Source: Penelope pileata
Lineage: Eukaryota > Chordata > Aves > Galliformes > Cracidae
Direction of reading: 5' to 3'
Assembly (NCBI GenBank): GCA_013396635.1
Contig: WBMW01005466.1
Coordinates: 2,455-66,454 of the forward strand
Length of the DNA stretch: 64,000 nucleotides
The notes under the pieces were generated by a model, which did not search any database, had not been told where the DNA came from, and saw only the letters and a program-made list of their open reading frames with translations. How positions within the stretch are numbered: the stretch's first letter is position 1; each line of letters opens with the position of its first letter. Shown here piece by piece: positions 51,332 through 64,000 of the stretch. The translations under genes and the position numbers were made by a program.

Positions 51332-51887
51332 TGTATGTTGCTCGAAAAGTAATGGATCCTATTTTTTTTCTGGAAACTACAACATATACAAAGAACATGA
51401 TAACACTATTTGATAAAGCAAATTCTCAGCTACGAAACACTATTTTTCAACACAGTCACCACCATTAGCTATATATTTTCACCCATGATGAATGAGAGCC
51501 TGCGTGCTGCACTCATAAATATCTGTATGGCCATTTGGAACATGGCTTGTCTTTCATGTTGCTGTCACCACTGCCGAAATGCACCACCCACCACCTCACT
51601 GTGCTGATCACTGTTTGGTCTCCAGAAACATTCAGCAAGCTTTGATGAATGTCAGTAGGTGCCCCTTTTTCCACATGAAGGAATTCAGTTTCACACCTTT
51701 GCTTCATACGCACTTCCATGTCAGATACCATTGCTTCAGACTGCCCCTCTGCTGCCATATGCGTGGTAACAAAATGTAACTCAACATTGGCGGGAAGGTT
51801 CAACTTCTTCCATACCACCATCATCTGCCTCCAATGCTGTGTGCCAATATAATAAAACAGGAGACATTACTTTTGGAGCAGCCCTCA
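51332..51887 (-). mobile_element. Internally deleted mariner (Galluhop-type, non-autonomous)
   Basis: It is 556 bases long and flanked by TA on both sides (51330-51331 and 51888-51889), the mariner target duplication. The ends are inverted repeats: TTGCTCGAAAAGTAATG on the left and, complemented, CTGCTCCAAAAGTAATG on the right. On the minus strand the first part matches the 5' third of the mariner at 14200 (ATG region, helix-turn-helix segment, GGTGGTGGGTGGTGC). It then jumps, near 51526-51545, to the last 190 bases of the element. About 760 bases holding the whole DDE catalytic region are missing. It could move only with transposase supplied elsewhere. Short frames in it are remnants of the transposase N-terminus. 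Confidence 0.93.
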
Positions 51888-53778
51888 TAGATCCCTTGAG
51901 GAAAACAACTGGATTCATTAGGAAACCTGGTCTGGTGGCAAGGAAAAGCTCAAAGTCGGATTATTGTTCCACTATACATGAAATGAGAAATATTTCTCAG
52001 AGTAACTGCAGGAGACAGTGTCCACAAAGCTTTGTCTTCTCAGCAAAGATAAACTGATAAACTAGACCCTCCTATGTTAAGATTTTCCTGTCTCCAGCAC
52101 TGGACAAAACCAACATTTAGATTGCAGATGGAACATTATTAGTTACTTTGCTTCACCTCCAAAGCTATGCATCTTGTATACTGTGTATACATTCCCAAGA
52201 CATCTGTATATTACATACCTCAAATTCAAGTATAACATAAGTCTACTTTTTCAAGAAAAAATATTATAGGAAAAAAGGAGATTTACGCAAACTAAATATT
52301 CTTCTTGAGGAAAAAAAACAATAACCATGAACTCAGATCATAATGTCCTAGAAGCAAATAGCCAAACTGTTGCTCCAGTGAAGGTTTCCTTCAAATTTGC
52401 ATAATTTTCATATGGATTTTACAGATATAGAAAAGGATTCCAAGACTAACCACTGTTACAACAACTTTCATCCTGTTTATTGGTCTTTCACTGTAATTAC
52501 AAAATCGCTCTTCTCTCTCATCGGTTTGAATCTAGGTACATTCCCCACAATCATCTGGAGAGGAGGCATCAAAACTGAGCCTTGCTTCAGTATAAACTAA
52601 GAGAGATTTACACAAGTAAACTATTTTTGTTACCCAGTTCACTAACGATTTCTTTTATTGCTTTGGATGAGACTTAACATTAACTTGCTTTGTTACTCTC
52701 TGCCTCAACTAAGAAACTCCTTTCAAAATGTGGCCACATCACCACCTAGAGGTAACCCTTATCTTTTGTCCTTCCATCCACTAGGGTGGAAAACTATAAC
52801 TAATTATCTCTGTTCTTCCAGCTATTTTTTTCCAACTGGATAATAATTCATTCTTAATGTTTATTATGGATAACTAAAATCTACCTCTAAAGATTAAATA
52901 TACCTCTATCTTTAAAGATTTAGCCAGAGGTCACAACAACTGTCAATAGCTACACAAATATGACCAGCACTAATTTATCCTCAAGCACCAGTTGGCATCT
53001 AATTTAAAACAGCTTTACATATAAATTAACCAACAGGCGGTTTAGTCTTTCGTCTTACATAACTAAAAAGTGGAAATTCCTGCTGCGGCATCTTCCAGAA
53101 AAATATTCTTTTGGTAGAGGATTATTGGTAGACCAACCAACCAATCTGCCTTTCATTTTTAATCACGATACACTTTATAAATAACATATATGAATGAAGA
53201 AAAGCAGAAGTGGAAGCATCAGGCCACCAAAAACTAAAGGTATATGCCTATGAAACAACTTACCAAATTTAAACTTATATAAAGCTTTACACATTCTACT
53301 GGAAGGAATATAATTGAGGGTACCGTAATTTTCATCCACTTTACAAGGAGTGGATTATGATACATTAAAAATCTATTCTTTGTCACTACTGTGGTCCGTA
53401 AAAGTACATTTCCTACAATGACCATTAGTTTAGGTTGGAGTCAGATGATATTAAGTCCTGCTACTTTTTGGAAGCTTATACAGCTGCTCAGAGCTTAATC
53501 TATCCCAGAAAACTACACATTTGCTTAAGAACAAACAAGCAGGCAAATTTGACCCTTTATTAGAACCAAAAATACATTTCCATAGTACAAAACTCCTCTC
53601 TTTCTGAATATCTTTAGCTTGATAAAATATGGTGACTAACAAATGGTGTGAGATATCATACAGAGTAAAGTTTTCCCAAAACATTCTTAAAACAGGTCTT
53701 TTTCGTATTTATATAATTTATACAACTACACTGGGAGATACCAGAACAAGCGCTTACTCGCCTCACTTCCACACTATG
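51888..53778. other. AT-rich non-coding DNA
   Basis: No gene was recognised. A small imperfect repeat (TACCTCTAAAGATTAAA/TACCTCTATCTTTAAAGA) lies at about 52882-52920. Confidence 0.5.
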
Positions 53779-53843
53779 AATCACAGAATCATAGAACTAT
53801 TAAGGTTGGAAAAGACCTCTAAGATCATCTAGTCTAACCCACG
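53779..53843 (-). mobile_element. CR1 LINE 3' terminal fragment, minus strand
   Basis: AATCACAGAATCATAGAACT then AAGGTTGGAAAAGACCTCTA and AGATCATCTAGTCTAACCC is the complement of a CR1 3' UTR. It is about 65 bases long, 5'-truncated and non-coding. The wording of the UTR (AAAGACCTCTAAGATCATCT) differs from the copies at 41.5 and 48.6 kb, so it belongs to another CR1 subfamily. Confidence 0.92.
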
Positions 53844-56800
53844 TGATCTCAGAATTATTTTAGCAATACACAACCTGATCAATACCTTATGAAATAAACA
53901 AAATATATCTGAACAGACAATCCACACACATTCTGATTCACAACTTTAACATATTACATGTCTTTACTGTCATACTGCCAATTAGCAAAGGCCTTGTTTT
54001 CTGAAATAAATCCTGCTGTTTTCAGAACTATCCCACCACCATGTTAGCATCATCAAGAAATTATTGTAACAGTCCTCTCAAGAGCTTTTATTGCTCTCAG
54101 ATTTCATTTGTTTCTATTTGCTCAACTCCAAATGCTTACCATGGGTTGCTAAACCTCAACATCTCATAAAATTTCAAGTAATAACATCTGCCAGATCTGC
54201 TTTTTTGGGAGCTGACTGAAATCCCGTTTCCACAAGTAACTTGATCACTTGTCCTAACTGAAGGAGTTAGCCAAAATCATACGACGAAATTTCTCAATCA
54301 TTTGAACAGTATTTTCAATGCTTACTACTTGTTACTGTGCAAAATGAGCCATGAAAGTTCTAATACAGACAGGAACAAAGTAAAAGCAAGAATGTCACAT
54401 CTGGTCCACTTAATGACCAGATGTACTTGTCTTACTATCAATTTTACCTCTTTTCCTAGAATTAATAAATGTTTTCATTCAACTAGTTAGATAGAAAACT
54501 GTAGTGGAGAAAAATAAATTTATACTTTTGCTTGTTTGTTTGTTTATTAAACAGAGTTTGGCCTTGGATGCTGGTTTCAGCCCATCTCACCTACACATTG
54601 AACTCTCTTCCCTGTAGCTCTGTATGCTTGTAACTGATAAAGCAAGTTCACAACTCTGGAGTTATTCCTCCTGAGTACAAGCACTTATCTACACTGATCA
54701 AGCTGAAAGCCTGAGTCCTCAAGCTGATAGCCAATCATTCTCTCATCGCTGAGAAGTTTTTCTGCTAATGGCATTGACTACAACAGATGTTGCTAGTGAC
54801 ACAATTATTTTGTAAAGAAGCAAATATATTCAGTGCCTCAGTTCTGGTCTTACTTTCCATGGTTGCACTGGCTTTGGGAATAAAGCATATCTTCGTTATT
54901 TATCATAGTCATTCAGACCCAAGGATATCCTATAGCAAATCAAGTTTCCTTCTACAACCTTGTTCCTGTATTTCTTTCTAAGCAAGCCGTAGGCCACAAG
55001 GGAACACGGTTAGCCCAGGTCTTCACTGGGCAATGAAGCCAAGGCATATATGAGACCAGGACTGCAAGCTCTACAGTGACCTACCTGATCCAACTTCAAG
55101 TAAGCATAAAAGAGTTATCAAAACATCAAAACATCACAGCTACTTGAAACACCCCTCTCCCAATATTCTGAATGTTTAACATTACGTAAATGCCTTGACG
55201 ATGATGAGTAATAAGATATTCATATCCCAAAAGGGTCAGTTGGCTAGCAAAGCATCAGAAGACCCATTAATCACTGTACCTTGGCCTGTTCGATTCCTCA
55301 GCAGCAGGGCAGCATGCCCTTCAGGCTCTCCTCTCAGCTCACCACCCTTCCCAAGAGTCATCCCTCCTTTCCTCCTTTCCTTCTGGCAGGAGCAGATCTC
55401 TCATAGCCCCTCCTCCCTTTACTGACAGCATAGTTTGGCTTCACCCTGAGGGACTCAAGGCACTCATTCCAATTTTCCCCGGGAAATGGCTGCCTTTTCC
55501 TGCTGACAACACAGGCAGCGTGACTACCCAGTTCCATCAGTTAGATGTAGTCATTTATTGTCTCTGCTCATCTTAAATTTAATTCTACTACAAAGACATG
55601 ACTTTAAATCTGACTAAATAAGACTGAAGTTTGGAACACTGTAGTAAAGAAAAAGATTATTCTCTTTTTCACTTCTCATCCTATCCCCTACATAAACAAG
55701 AAAATTCTGCTGTCAAAGAACAAAGCCACTTAAAGGCAGACACCCATGTCTCTCCACAGACTTTTCCCCTTATATCACAAAACTTTATTAAAAAAAAAGC
55801 AACAACCTCATCTTTCCCACTTTTTTTTTCTTTTAGATCTCTGCTGTATTTTTCTCTCCTCATTTTCATTTCCTTCTTTTTCACTGAGTGCTTCTGAGTG
55901 CATACTGAAGAACAGCGGAAGCAATTGAGAGTAGGAGTATAGGCTTCTACTGTGGGTAATTCGTTTAACACCCAACCTCACAAATCTGAAAAATTATATC
56001 ACAGGTGCTGAGAGTTTTTGGTAGGCATCACAAATGTGAATATGACAATCTGAAATAATTTTACAACATAGTTCTAAATGGAATTCATCATGAGATGTAT
56101 TGGATTTCTTGTTCTTTGCAGCAGAGTGTCAATAGAAATATTTTATATGAAAAGGGAATGATGTGCAAAGAAGAATGTGACATGGCATAAGTATTCATAA
56201 AATAAAGATACCATCTTTGGTATTTTTATTTCCATGTTTTGTGTTGACAGTGCAATTATAACTCAAAATCTGAATATCTGAACATGTGAAAAATACTACA
56301 CTTAAGCATTTCAAATACCAGATTCGTAGGAACTAGTCCCCTTTCCCGGCCAGCAAAGGCCCAAGAGGGAAGAAAAAGAAAGGGAATATGGAGGGAAAAA
56401 AAAAAAAAAAAGAAAGAAAAAAAAGGAGAAAATAAAAGCAAGAGGTGAGTCTGAACTCACTGTCTGAACAAAAATCTATCAAAATTCATTTTAAGTGCTT
56501 TAACCTATGGCCAAAAGCTTTACACAAGCCTAGAATCAATCATAGTACCATCCTGGTCAAAGCTGTTCACCTTGGTTAACTGGAAATTATAAGAGTCTTA
56601 GCCCTAATTGGGAAGGGTGTGTGGATGGGTGGACTCAAGCAAAAAGCAAGTGTACTGTTCTGGCCACTACACAAGCAAAAAATAATAAAGGACTATAACA
56701 CACCTACCTGTGGTCACTGTCAGTGTACTGCTTCTCATATGCCAACATCTGAGCATTATCTGTTGTAAAAACCTGGCCAGCTGTCAAAAATAGAACTCTA

Positions 56801-57083
56801 AATTACTGTGCCAATTAAACGCAGCAGCAGGGTTACTATTCCCACTTCTCCTGCACAAACATAAGCCAGCTGCAGCTAACTTTAAAATAAGCGTCCAACG
56901 ATGGTAAACTCAAGAGTGCTCAAGAAAAGACCTTCTCTCCATACCAGTGTCACTTTTCTAAGGTTCAGATTTGTTTTCATTGTTAGCCATGTTTTCTTAT
57001 GAGCTGATTTCAGTTGGAACAAAGCAGATTTTCTTCATAGTGACTGGTACAATACAGTGGTTTGGCTTTATGAGAAAAAGCAA
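53844..57083. other. AT-rich non-coding DNA
   Basis: No gene was recognised. A TTTG run occurs near 54530-54545 and a pyrimidine-rich tract near 55815-55880. The moderately GC-rich piece at 55260-55420 contains a frame without known motifs. Confidence 0.5.
56390..56432 (+). repeat. 43-bp homopurine (A/G) tract
   Basis: An uninterrupted A/G run dominated by A, with an AAAGAAAG core, extends for 43 bases and is preceded by a purine-rich stretch from about 56365. It is probably simple-sequence expansion. Homopurine tracts can form triplex DNA, but nothing here indicates a function. Confidence 0.8.
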
Positions 57084-57525
57084 TGTTGATTAACACACCG
57101 ATGTTTTAGATGTTGCTGAGCAGTGCTGTACAGAGCCAAGGACATTTCAGTTTCTCAGCTTCTGGTACTGCTCTGCCAGCAAAGGGACTGCAAGGGGCAC
57201 AAGGAGCTGGAAGGGAACAGAGCCACCAAAACTGTCCAAAGGGATATTCCACACCATATGACATCATGAGAACTGTAAAACTGAGAGGAGTTAGCCGGGG
57301 GGGATGGCCGCTGCTTGGAAACTGGCTGGGCATCAGTCNTATACAAAATTATCATTACTGTTATTTCTCTCTTCCTTTTCTGCCTTTGTAAATAGTTTTT
57401 ATCTCAGTCTACGAGGTTTACCTTTTTTTTTTTTTTACAATTCTTTCCCCCAGCCCAGCGGAATGAGGAGGGAGTGAGCAAAAGGCTGTGTGGTGTTTAG
57501 CTGCTTGCTGGGTTAAACCACAACA
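57084..57525 (+). mobile_element. ERV LTR, family C, plus strand (solo)
   Basis: It runs from TGTTGATTAACACACC to GGTTAAACCACAACA and matches the complement of the LTR at 50831-51281. A degraded TATA-like GTAAAA lies at about 57275-57280 (AACTGTAAAACTGAG). Downstream come GTTAGCCGGGGGGG, an AT-rich R region, TTTATCTCAG, a T12 run and the U5 end with CCCAGCGGAATGAGGAGGG. A five-base CAATG occurs at 57081-57085 and again at 57526-57530, and may be the target-site duplication if the LTR starts at 57086. One N (57339) lies inside. No gag, pol or env is adjacent, so this looks like a solo LTR left by recombination. Confidence 0.85.
57339..57339. other. Single unresolved base (N) inside LTR C
   Basis: This lone N lies in the family C LTR, in the region where relatives carry a variable AT-rich simple repeat. 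Sequence may be missing here. Open frames crossing it cannot be trusted. Confidence 0.9.
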
Positions 57526-60500
57526 CAATGCTTTACCTTTCCAAAATTCTTTCAGATAGATGGAAAACATAAGTCTTTGAACCAGCTGGAATTTGCAGTC
57601 TTTCTCCAGATGTCCAGTGGCATCCCTGTTTGACCATGCAGCAGCAGACTCTCACACTTTTTTTCTCCTTGTGTAAGAGATAAGTATTGTAAAACTCTCC
57701 CTCACCGCTAACTAAAAATATTTGCTGTAAATGTCTTCTTTTAACTAGCCAGACCAATTTCAGAAAAAACATGTTTCATAAGAGGCTTGGTTCTCCTGAA
57801 ACTCTGTATAAACTCCAGTGTTTTTTTCACCAAATTGACACAGGATATGAAAAAATCTTTTAAGACATTTATAAGTCATCTGTATATAGTTAAATAAGTC
57901 ATGCCAGTTGATTGTAAAACAACCTGCGTACAAGCTGGTATCTAACAATGCAGTGCTATAGTAAACAAAAGGATTGAAAGTTTTCTCAATCACATAAATG
58001 AAACAGTAATATTCAATAAGAATAATCAGCTTTTCCTCCTTTTTGTAACTGGTTGCCAGAAAATTCATCCCGTCTCAGCAGAAACCTTGGCATAGGTCCT
58101 GTATAAAATCATAGCATTCAGTTTCCCATGCCTACCTCAAATAGCTTTTCTTCATGTTGCAATATTCAGTAGGTAATTGATTTGAGTTTATACACATTTT
58201 AAGTTCTCAAGTGTGGTTGGTGAACTCTTTCCCTTACTATTTTCACAGAAGAAAACTAAAGACAGCTCATTTGGTTTGTGAATTATCCATGAACACATTT
58301 GAGCTTTACAAATTGGTTTGATACTCAAATCTACATGAAGAAAGGTCCAAGTACACATTCCAGTAGCTAACTGTTTAAATAGAAAATGCTACAGAAGAAA
58401 TTGTATGTAACAAGTACACACACAAATCACTCAGGAAAGCTGGTGGTGATGTGGTGGGGGAATCTTTTCATTTTACTGCCTAACTAAAGCAGAATTGTTC
58501 CTGCATATGACTTTGTAACATAGGCAGCAGACAGCATTAGTGCCAAGCAGGGCAGAGTTTTATCAAGGTTGAGGCGCTTTCTTAAGCAAACCAAGAAACT
58601 GCTCATGTGAAAAGACCCACAGCATCCAGAAGCCATACATCTCAGCTACTGATAGCTTAGTACAGTGCTTCAGCTGATTTTCTACTATGCCGTGCCAAAC
58701 TGAAATGAAGTCTTTTAAATTTAGGCTCTAGTATCACTTAACTTTGGCAAGTTAAACTAGAGACATGCGTATGGTCTCATCACATAATACTCTGCTGACT
58801 TGGAGACACTCCAATTACTTAGGAGCAGAGCATTCTGCCTTTGTATGCACCCTGAATGGAGTCCTCCTGCATGTCCAATGCATGCGAGTTAAGAGTCTAC
58901 ATGTATGACATGCTGTCAGTTTATAACTACATCGTGAGTTACTGAGGTCCACCATAAAATTATGCACAAGTACAAGAGGAGTAGCAGAAATACTTCCAGA
59001 GCGAAGCTGGTGCAGACAGGAAGAAACAAAATGAAACAGAACATCCTAAATAATGTACAGCTTGTGAACAACAGACACAGTAGAACAAGGATACAAAGTC
59101 TCAGTGTACTTTCCTTTTTGACTGTACTTCACCCCCTCATTTCAATTTCTCTATTACCACCTTTCTGCAACACTCTTTTCCATTGTCTTTTTCCTTTTCC
59201 ACCACCATACCATGATACCATGGCTACTGTCTGTGAGCACCCTAACTCTCCCGCATCTTTTCTTCCTGACAAACCTTGCCTTCCATTTAAACTTCTTAGG
59301 GAGAAGAGATCTGCCACTTGCTACTCCTCAAAGATCAATGATGACATCTGCGAGGTATCTTAGCCAGTGTCCGTATCCTTTTCTTCACATAGAACTGGGT
59401 CACTCCATTGCCTTTTCCATTTTTAAAACCCTGTTGGCAAAATATTTTCTCCATTAAATAGGACGGCATAGCACAGGGATGACACAAAGGGTCTTGAAAG
59501 CCTGCCTGACCAAGCCTTCCAGTGCTTCTCCCCACAATGTTCCTAGGAATAATCTCTAGTTGCTGGTTAAAAAGATATGTAAACATATACATATGCATGC
59601 AGATATATATATCCAAATATAATGTCGAACTTTTAGAAAAACCTATCTTCTACATTTTTAAAATGAAAAAAAAACCTCAGCTCCACTTCTCTTATTTTTG
59701 GGAAGCTTGGATAAGCTTAACCATCCCCAAAGCTTCTGCCTCTTGTTTCAGTGGGAAAAACATGATATTTAAAACAAGACTTAGAGAGAGTCATAATGAT
59801 ATTTATTGAAATTAGCTTTTGGGAACAAGGCTGAGACTATAAAGGGATGCTCACTTCTTTCATATTTCAGTCAAAATATAAAAGTGCATAGGCTAAGCTC
59901 CTTCCTAATATACCATTTAGAAATTGGACTAAAAAGTCATTTTAAGAACAATCGTGAGGTAAGGATTTCCTTCTCTTTTTTTTTCAGTTGATAAAGAAGT
60001 GAAAAAGCTCTATAAAACAGCACAGCATCTTACTTGCAGCATACCTTCCCGTGCTTCTGGAGCTCAGAGAACACAGAATAATCGCACTACAAGAAGCTGA
60101 CATTTTACTATCAGATCTGAGCATTGAAGCACTCTTTCTTGTATCATTAAAGAGATCTATTGCTGTAATGTTTTCTGTGGGGAAGAGAGTGGCACTGAAC
60201 CCAGACATGGACTGAATTTGCTTTTGTTTGCATTCACAAAGCTAACCAGTTACATCTTTTTGCTTCTCCCTCTCCCTTAAGGTATTTGGGTTTTTACATT
60301 CAACTCACTTGGCTGAAAAGCAATGTTCTATCCTTACGCTTTCTGCAAAATACAAATGAACCTAGAAGACAGTATTTTGCTAAAATAATCTCTTCCCTGA
60401 GAAATGAAAAAAATCCAGCTATCTTACAAGAATATTTAAAATAGAAACGATAAGCAGAGGATGGGTTGGATGGAGCACTGGAACAAATTCTAATAAGTGA

Positions 60501-62090
60501 AACAACAGATTATAGTACTGCATACTGAATCATGGCATATGGGATAGAAGTCCCTGCAGTATAGAATTTCACTAAGAAAAACTCTGGAAAGTGGGAAACA
60601 GTGAGAAATAAGGACAAAACAATGACAATACCAGCTCAGCAGATCAACTTCAGTACAACTTTACCCATGTCAATGATCTTATTAAAGATGCATGTATAAA
60701 TGTTTGTTCACAATCTGTTCAGATAGCCTGACAGATAAATAGGCCTAGATGACTTGAATGCCATAGTGGCATATTTGTAAAGTGAAAAATAAATACAGAC
60801 AGAATAGCATTGCTCTACCATTCTGTTCTAAGAATATTTAAGAAGTGTAGTATTTTCATTTGCAAGTCATAACAAAAAGGAACTCCTCACACAAAAGACT
60901 CAGGGTATATGGTAGTAATTGCACTTCGACTCTACTTAAAGTACTTATTGACACAAGAAGAGAAAACCTGTTAGAAGTTCTATTACTCTCGCAGGTTGTT
61001 GATTTTCCCTAATTACTGTATTTAATAATGCAACAACTACTGGATACACATTGTTTTATGCAGTCTAGCTCCAGTAATTTCTCTAAAGGCTCCATGTGTC
61101 CTTCTAATAGGATGAGATTCAAAAATTTCATTTGGATTGCTAGATGGCCAGCACCTACAAATGACAAATTAATCAACATTCCTTCCGAAGAACTACTGAG
61201 CTTAACAGTGAAGAGCAATTTGCTCTTTCCTGGAACTGAAACACACTGGGACAAGACACAGCTCTCGTAGGAGGAAGATGAGACAACATCAACTTCATGC
61301 ATGCAAGTACCATCTTGGGATGCTTCAGAAAGACTGGTGGAGAGGTCCCACCTTAATTAGAAAACAATTAAGGAATCATTTAATATATTACAGATCCTAC
61401 CTGCCTATCCCACCACTATACAAAGTGGCTACTGATTCCTCTGCCACAGCAAACAAGTCTGCTCAATTCTCATCCTTATGCTGTAATTCACTCACTACAA
61501 GCAACATGGTCTGTTCCGTACATTGAGATGGCTCCACACAGATATTTTTTCCAGTCTACTACCTTTCCTGCAGGTCAGGAAATTCTATGCAACAGCAAGC
61601 CAACTATCCAGAAAGATGGTAGGATGTCAGCTAACTAAACCAACAGTAGTGCAATATGCTTGAATGTCACATATTGCTTGCCTGTATGAAGTTATGACTA
61701 ATACTTGCTCTTTTTCTCAACAACACCCTCTGCCTTATTGCTGGAGGGACATTGTTATAGCTTTGCACCGCCCAGTGATTTTACAGGGTTGAATATATTC
61801 GAGTAGAGACTAAAACAGCTTGAGTCTCCTACTCTAAATTTGCCTTGTTTCAGCAACAAAATGGACTACATACAGAGGTTTAATCATGTATTTTACTTTA
61901 AATCATTCTACCACCACAAAAGTATGATGCCAAAATAGCGGTACACCCTTTTGTTTATGAGCATGACAAAAACAGGGAAAAAGTTTTCATATTCAGGCTC
62001 CAGAAATTCACTGTAAACAAACTTAACTTTGTACAAGTGCAGCTCTATCTCTATAGTGGCCAGTTCACATTTTTCAAAAAAAAAAAAAAA
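57526..62090. other. AT-rich non-coding DNA
   Basis: No gene was recognised. A TA-rich segment with alternating purine-pyrimidine runs lies at 59575-59625. The longest open frame, 58962-59363 plus, has low-complexity Pro/Phe/Leu-rich content and no domain. Frames at 61009-61302 on both strands are also unassigned. Confidence 0.5.
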
Positions 62091-62114
62091 NNNNNNNNNN
62101 NNNNNNNNNNNNNN
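62091..62114. other. Assembly gap (24 N) inside poly-A
   Basis: The 24 Ns are bordered by A runs on both sides (62076-62090 and 62115-62128), so the gap sits inside a long homopolymer or an A-rich repeat whose length is unknown. Confidence 0.95.
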
Positions 62115-64000
62115 AAAAAAAAAAAAAAGACAAGATCCAAAAAGACAATGTTGATCTAAAACACAGTCCTGCAGGTTAGAGCAATGTTTTGATGTACTTA
62201 TAGTTCTGCCAGAAGTATTCAGTGCTTTTTTCTTTTAAATGAATCTGAAAATACAGCTGAAAGGGATGTATAATACATTGTATTACGTACTTCCTTTTTA
62301 TCTTCCACTAGGACATACTGTAATAGCTTAGCTAAAGTAAAATACATAGTAGTTAAAGGGTTTTTTTAAATTATTTTCTTGTACTTGGTATTGCATACTT
62401 ATAGCTAAATTTGTTTAGATAAAAATTTTAATGCTGAACTCAGCACACACAGAATGCTGTTAACCACAGGAATAAATATTTGGAAGCTCAGGTTTTTAAA
62501 ATTGCATTGATGTTATTATTCTACTTAATAGCTTTTTCATTGTAATTTAAAAGGTAGTTTATCTTGCAGTTAAAGTAATAAAATGTAACTGTATATAATA
62601 AAAAGGCCTTTTACAAAACAATGATTTAATTATATTTAGAGATTGCTGCAAACTAGCCTTATGATTCTATTTTTGCCTTGTACTTTTATTTATCTGTATG
62701 TATCTATATATGTATTCACAGACGTATGTGTGTTTTTTAGTAACATTCAGGTTGCATCACTATGCTGTGTAGGTCAAATACCTTAGTATGCTGTATTTCA
62801 ACTGTCAGAAATAGTTTGTAGTACTGAATTCCCAAATATCTACAGAAATAGGTTAGGTAGAAGTAACGGTTCTACTGTAACACAGTTAAGAACAGAAGTT
62901 ACAAACTGAACTTTGTCAGTTGATCTTCCAAACTTCCTTTTCTAAACAAAAACTTGACTTGACTGCCTGCTGCTTGTCAATACCTGGAGAGGGGCATCTG
63001 GATATACGAACTTTCCACCACGTTTTACTTCTTGCATAAGGGCCAAGTACAATGGTTACCTCATGGATACAGCTGCAGAGAAGACCTTATACACAACCCT
63101 CTGAGGCCCTAATAGGTGCAGAAACAAGGATGGAGAAAACTGGGAAAAGCCTTCCCATTCACACATTCAAAAATACAATAATCACTACACTAGGAAAGAA
63201 GTTCACAGCCTGCTTAGTCTGAAGTACGTTTGCCTAACAGCACGTGGGAGCACTGACAACATGCTTTTGCTCTCGCTGCTTTTGAACACTGCTTTCCATC
63301 CACCTTGTTAGTATCTTTTCTCACCTACCCACTGTTTTAAGTCACCCACTGCCAGTATCCTGGCCCAGTTTCAATGGCTCATACCTAAAAAGGAGAGGTA
63401 TCTTTATAAACCCCTCTATGCTAGCACAAACAAGATGAATTTTACAGCACATTTTTTCTAAGTATCCAATACTTAATGAGCACACATGCTAGCTGACTCC
63501 TCTATGATTCTTGTGACTGATTCTAATCCATGAGACTCAAAACATTCAAGGCTTGAGTCCTCCTTGCTGTCGAGGAGGGAAGGAAGTTTTGAATCCCGAA
63601 TTATTTCTCTACACAACAAAGTTTGTATCACAAAACATAGCAATCTGCCAGGATAAGACAATTAACTGTGCCAAGATCTAAATCATCAGCACTGTGCTGA
63701 AGTGAACTGAAAGAATGCCCTCTCAAGCCTACAGAAACAATTGCCTACAAAGTCAAGGTATGCTTTTTTCAGCTAGAGGAACAGCCTGACGTGGCCACTC
63801 CCAGCACTCTCCTGAACCTCCTCTGAATCCCCACTCCCTGGTGGAGGCTGCAGACCTGCTTCTCGCACCGCCCCATTCCCTGCAGCAGTCACATCAGGGC
63901 ACTTCACGGCATGCACAGATCAGCCACAGCTCCTTTCCCCCCCCAAAAAAAATAACCCACAACAAATCAAAAACACAACAAAAAAACACATTTCGCTATT
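62115..64000. other. AT-rich non-coding DNA to window end
   Basis: No gene or recognisable transposon was found. The last 250 bases become moderately GC-rich (63770-63950) with a C run followed by an A run (63936-63951), without a frame or motif I can name. Confidence 0.5.

Noticed and set aside
58962..59363. A 133-codon plus-strand frame, among the longest in the window
   Set aside because: It is low-complexity Ser/Pro/Phe/Leu-rich, matches nothing I know, and overlaps open frames on the other strand and frame.
59984..60208. A 74-codon minus-strand frame starting MSGFSATLF
   Set aside because: The start context is weak for translation (T at -3), and no domain or transcript signal is visible.
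1..64000. Bacterial-type systems, CRISPR arrays, operons or a novel defence-like gene cluster
   Set aside because: The window has vertebrate non-coding composition with avian transposons. No regularly spaced repeats, tightly packed genes or long frames occur.

Overview
The window reads as non-coding vertebrate DNA, almost certainly from a bird and most likely a galliform (chicken, turkey, grouse or quail group). The base composition is AT-rich throughout. No open frame longer than about 180 codons exists, and the longest ones lie in transposon remains. The bird assignment rests on CR1 LINE 3' ends with their ATTCTATG-type terminal repeats, on two copies of a mariner that matches the chicken element Galluhop (Mariner1_GG), and on several LTRs of avian endogenous-retrovirus type. 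I found no host protein-coding exon, rRNA, tRNA or CRISPR array that I can support. The DNA could be intergenic or the inside of a very long intron, and the sequence alone does not decide this.

Layout. Positions 1-590 hold a 5'-truncated ERV LTR (plus strand) that runs into a CR1 tail at about 589-624. Positions 625-12950 are featureless AT-rich DNA. At 12955-13160 there is an isolated GC-rich block. Positions 14200-15506 are a near full-length mariner with a broken transposase that still has its three catalytic aspartates. A sequence gap lies at 17099-17121. About 22190-23175 holds a second, minus-strand copy of the first LTR family, in which a 393-bp segment appears twice around a single N. 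Positions 41131-41551 are a CR1 3' end with a readable ORF2 tail.

From 47.8 kb the repeats are denser. A minus-strand LTR of a second family lies at 47813-48221, and CR1 tails lie at 48549-48656 and 53779-53843. An LTR of a third family (50831-51281, minus) is followed after 50 bp by an internally deleted mariner (51332-51887, minus). A second, plus-strand member of the third LTR family is at 57084-57525. A second gap (62091-62114) lies inside a poly-A run.

There is no operon or gene cluster, and I see no sign of a new biological system. The most useful observations concern transposon history and assembly quality: the duplicated LTR segment, the paired intact and deleted mariners, and the LTR-CR1 junction.
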